From: Anaerolineae bacterium
Lineage (GTDB): Bacteria; Chloroflexota; Anaerolineae; JADYZS01
Assembly (NCBI GenBank): GCA_020853075.1
Contig: JADYZS010000003.1
Span: forward strand, 1-6,816
Direction of reading: 5' to 3'
Length of the DNA: 6,816 nucleotides
Below the pieces are notes generated by a model that ran no database searches, was not told the DNA's origin, and saw only the letters and a list, made by a program, of their open reading frames with translations. The position numbers and the translations under genes are program-made. Shown here piece after piece: positions 6,020 to 6,816 of this stretch; the first letter of the stretch is position 1; the number at the start of each line of letters is the position of its first letter.

Positions 6020-6586
6020 TCAGGGGAATATCCGGCGCAGGTTACTTTCCAAGAGAGGGCCGTTCATCGCGCCGACGACGACCGCGCGCACGATACCCTC
6101 GCGGTCCACGAAGAAACTGGTGGGAAGCGCGCGCACGCCGTAGAGGTCGCTGGCCTCGCCTCTATTGTCTAGCACGATGGGGAAGGTAAGGCCGAGCCTC
6201 TGGGCGAAAGCCGTGGCGGTTGCCCCCGTTTCGCCCTGGTTCACCGCCAGGATGGTGAATCCCTGGTCTTTACGCTGGTTGTAGGCTGCCTGGAACTCCG
6301 GCATCTCCGAGCGGCAGGGACCGCACCACGAAGCCCAGAAGTTGATAAGCACCGCCTGGCCGCGCAGATCGCGCAGGCGTAACATCTCACCTGCGGGCGT
6401 GGTGAGGACGAAATCGGGCGCGGGATGGCCTACCGTCGGCGCGGGAGGGATGCTCTGGCTGCCGCTCACGCCCTCCGGCACACGCGAGACCCAAACCCAC
6501 GCCAGGCCCACGACCAGGGCGACGACGAAGGCGGTGCGCCAGGGCATCGTATCGGGCTGCGTTGCGGAAGTGAGAGCCATGATCAC
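6020..6586 (-). CDS. Membrane-anchored thioredoxin-like protein, TlpA/ResA type
   Basis: This is a probable thiol-disulfide oxidoreductase held on the outer face of the cytoplasmic membrane, as TlpA/ResA proteins are; they reduce apocytochrome c cysteines or act in extracytoplasmic redox control. A hydrophobic segment at about 18-34 with preceding Arg17 forms the signal anchor. A Pro/Ser-rich linker follows at 36-55. The AhpC/TSA-thioredoxin domain has GHPAPDFVL at 53-61, the active site WASWCGPC at 84-91 with Cys88 and Cys91, and the cis-proline Pro155 in RALPTSFF. The 188 residues are typical. The longest frame begins with GTG at 6586; ATG at 6580, two codons later, is an equal or better start. 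Neither has a Shine-Dalgarno. A TATAAT box 8 nt before the ATG implies a leaderless message. It is separated from the rmd operon by 162 bp. The upstream neighbour is a membrane protein of unknown family. Confidence 0.92.
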   Translation of the reverse strand: MIMALTSATQPDTMPWRTAFVVALVVGLAWVWVSRVPEGVSGSQSIPPAPTVGHPAPDFVLTTPAGEMLRLRDLRGQAVLINFWASWCGPCRSEMPEFQAAYNQRKDQGFTILAVNQGETGATATAFAQRLGLTFPIVLDNRGEASDLYGVRALPTSFFVDREGIVRAVVVGAMNGPLLESNLRRIFP

Positions 6587-6587
6587 G

Positions 6588-6596
6588 ATTATACCA
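6588..6596 (-). promoter_or_regulatory. Extended -10 promoter for the thioredoxin-like gene, probably leaderless
   Basis: The minus strand reads TGGTATAAT (6596-6588), a perfect -10 with the TG extension. No good -35 is visible at 17 bp, where the sequence is CTGTGT inside the inverted repeat. A start point 7-9 nt downstream would fall on or next to the ATG at 6580, leaving no leader. The TGG is supplied by the end of the inverted repeat. It may instead be a chance match, if the gene is transcribed from further upstream. Confidence 0.55.
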
Positions 6597-6662
6597 CAGA
6601 GACACGGAGCACACAGAGAGAATTTCCTGGTTCTATCTCCGTGTCCTCTGTGCCTCCGCGGT
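6593..6662. repeat. Imperfect 26-bp inverted repeat of ACAGAG/CACGGAG-like units
   Basis: The left arm (6593-6618) and the complement of the right arm (6637-6662) agree at 20 of 26 positions across an 18-nt loop. Each arm itself consists of three degenerate units about 8-9 bp apart (variants of ACAGAG and CACGGAG). In RNA of the minus strand, four of the six differences become G·U pairs, leaving one A·C and one G·G mismatch. In plus-strand RNA only one becomes G·U. Similar ACAGAGGCACAGAG-type intergenic repeats occur in many environmental bacterial genomes, from memory. It fills most of the gap between two genes and could end transcription of the upstream one or protect its 3' end, although no U run follows it. 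Confidence 0.75.
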
Positions 6663-6670
6663 TTGTTCTT

Positions 6671-6816
6671 TCAACCCCGCGCGGGTTGGGCGCTGGACGT
6701 GGCCGGCGCCGCCGTGGGTGACGTGGCGCGCAGGAAACCGAGGAACATGAGCACCGCGCCTAACAGTTCGCTGAGGTAGAGCCAGTCCACGCCGCCGAGG
6801 GCCAGGAAAGTCCCCC
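6671..6816 (-). CDS. C-terminal end of an unidentified membrane protein (5' part outside window)
   Basis: A frame open from the window edge to a TGA at 6673-6671 gives the last 47 residues of a protein. It contains a hydrophobic stretch around LYLSELLGAVLMFLGFL (12-28 of the visible part) and then a Thr/Pro/Ala-rich tail ending AQPARG. Third codon positions are mostly G or C, as in the neighbouring genes, and the other two frames give no hydrophobic pattern (one meets an early stop), which supports this frame. The position before a TlpA/ResA-like gene makes a cytochrome-biogenesis membrane protein such as CcdA conceivable, but I do not recognise the sequence and assign no family. Confidence 0.6.
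   Translation of the reverse strand, partial: GTFLALGGVDWLYLSELLGAVLMFLGFLRATSPTAAPATSSAQPARG

Noticed and set aside
6593..6662. Repeat units considered as a CRISPR array or tandem repeat array
   Set aside because: The units are short and degenerate and are arranged as an inverted pair, with no regular repeat–spacer pattern and no cas genes.
6342..6779. Plus-strand open frames crossing the thioredoxin gene and the repeat
   Set aside because: Their translations come from the antisense of the WCGPC gene and from the repeat units (Thr/Glu/Arg/Ser-rich strings). Such strings are often mis-annotated as hypothetical proteins.

Overview
All recognisable genes lie on the minus strand, so transcription runs from the right edge of the window to the left. 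The DNA is GC-rich, with G/C-rich third codon positions and short or overlapping gene junctions. It contains no tRNA, rRNA, CRISPR array or transposase. The gene content (Gmd/Rmd pair, HEPN–MNT pair, a GTDGWRG-type hexose phosphate mutase, a TlpA/ResA-like protein) fits an environmental bacterium of the Chloroflexota (Anaerolineae-like) or a similar phylum. That placement is an inference from overall character, not a demonstrated affiliation.

Layout from right to left (the direction of transcription). (1) 6816-6671 is the tail of a gene cut by the window edge; it encodes a membrane segment and a Pro/Ala-rich end. (2) 6662-6593 is an imperfect 26-bp inverted repeat built from degenerate ACAGAG/CACGGAG units. 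Its RNA folds markedly better on the gene-sense (minus) strand. (3) 6586-6020 encodes a membrane-anchored thioredoxin-like protein with a WCGPC active site. An extended -10 box sits so close to its start codon that the mRNA is probably leaderless. (4) 6019-5858 is intergenic. It holds a hairpin after the thioredoxin gene, a near-ideal sigma70-type promoter (TTGCGA, 17 bp, TATAAT) and a good Shine-Dalgarno sequence. (5) 5857-1 is a tightly packed run of seven genes with junctions from +8 to -26 bp: rmd, gmd, MNT nucleotidyltransferase, HEPN protein, phosphohexomutase, TatD-family nuclease and a long-chain all-trans polyprenyl diphosphate synthase whose end lies outside the window.

Reading the seven-gene unit as one transcript: a phosphohexomutase supplies or interconverts hexose 1-phosphates. 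Gmd converts GDP-mannose to GDP-4-keto-6-deoxymannose, and Rmd reduces this to GDP-D-rhamnose, an activated sugar for surface glycans. A long-chain polyprenyl diphosphate (precursor of quinone tails or lipid carriers) is made by the last gene. Set within these housekeeping genes is an MNT–HEPN pair of the toxin–antitoxin type. It is joined to gmd by an ATGA start/stop overlap and to the mutase gene by a shared stop/Shine-Dalgarno sequence. This insertion of a two-gene defence/toxin-like module into a nucleotide-sugar operon, and the hairpin repeat with a leaderless promoter in front of the thioredoxin gene, are the points most worth a second look. I see no clear evidence of a wholly new system.
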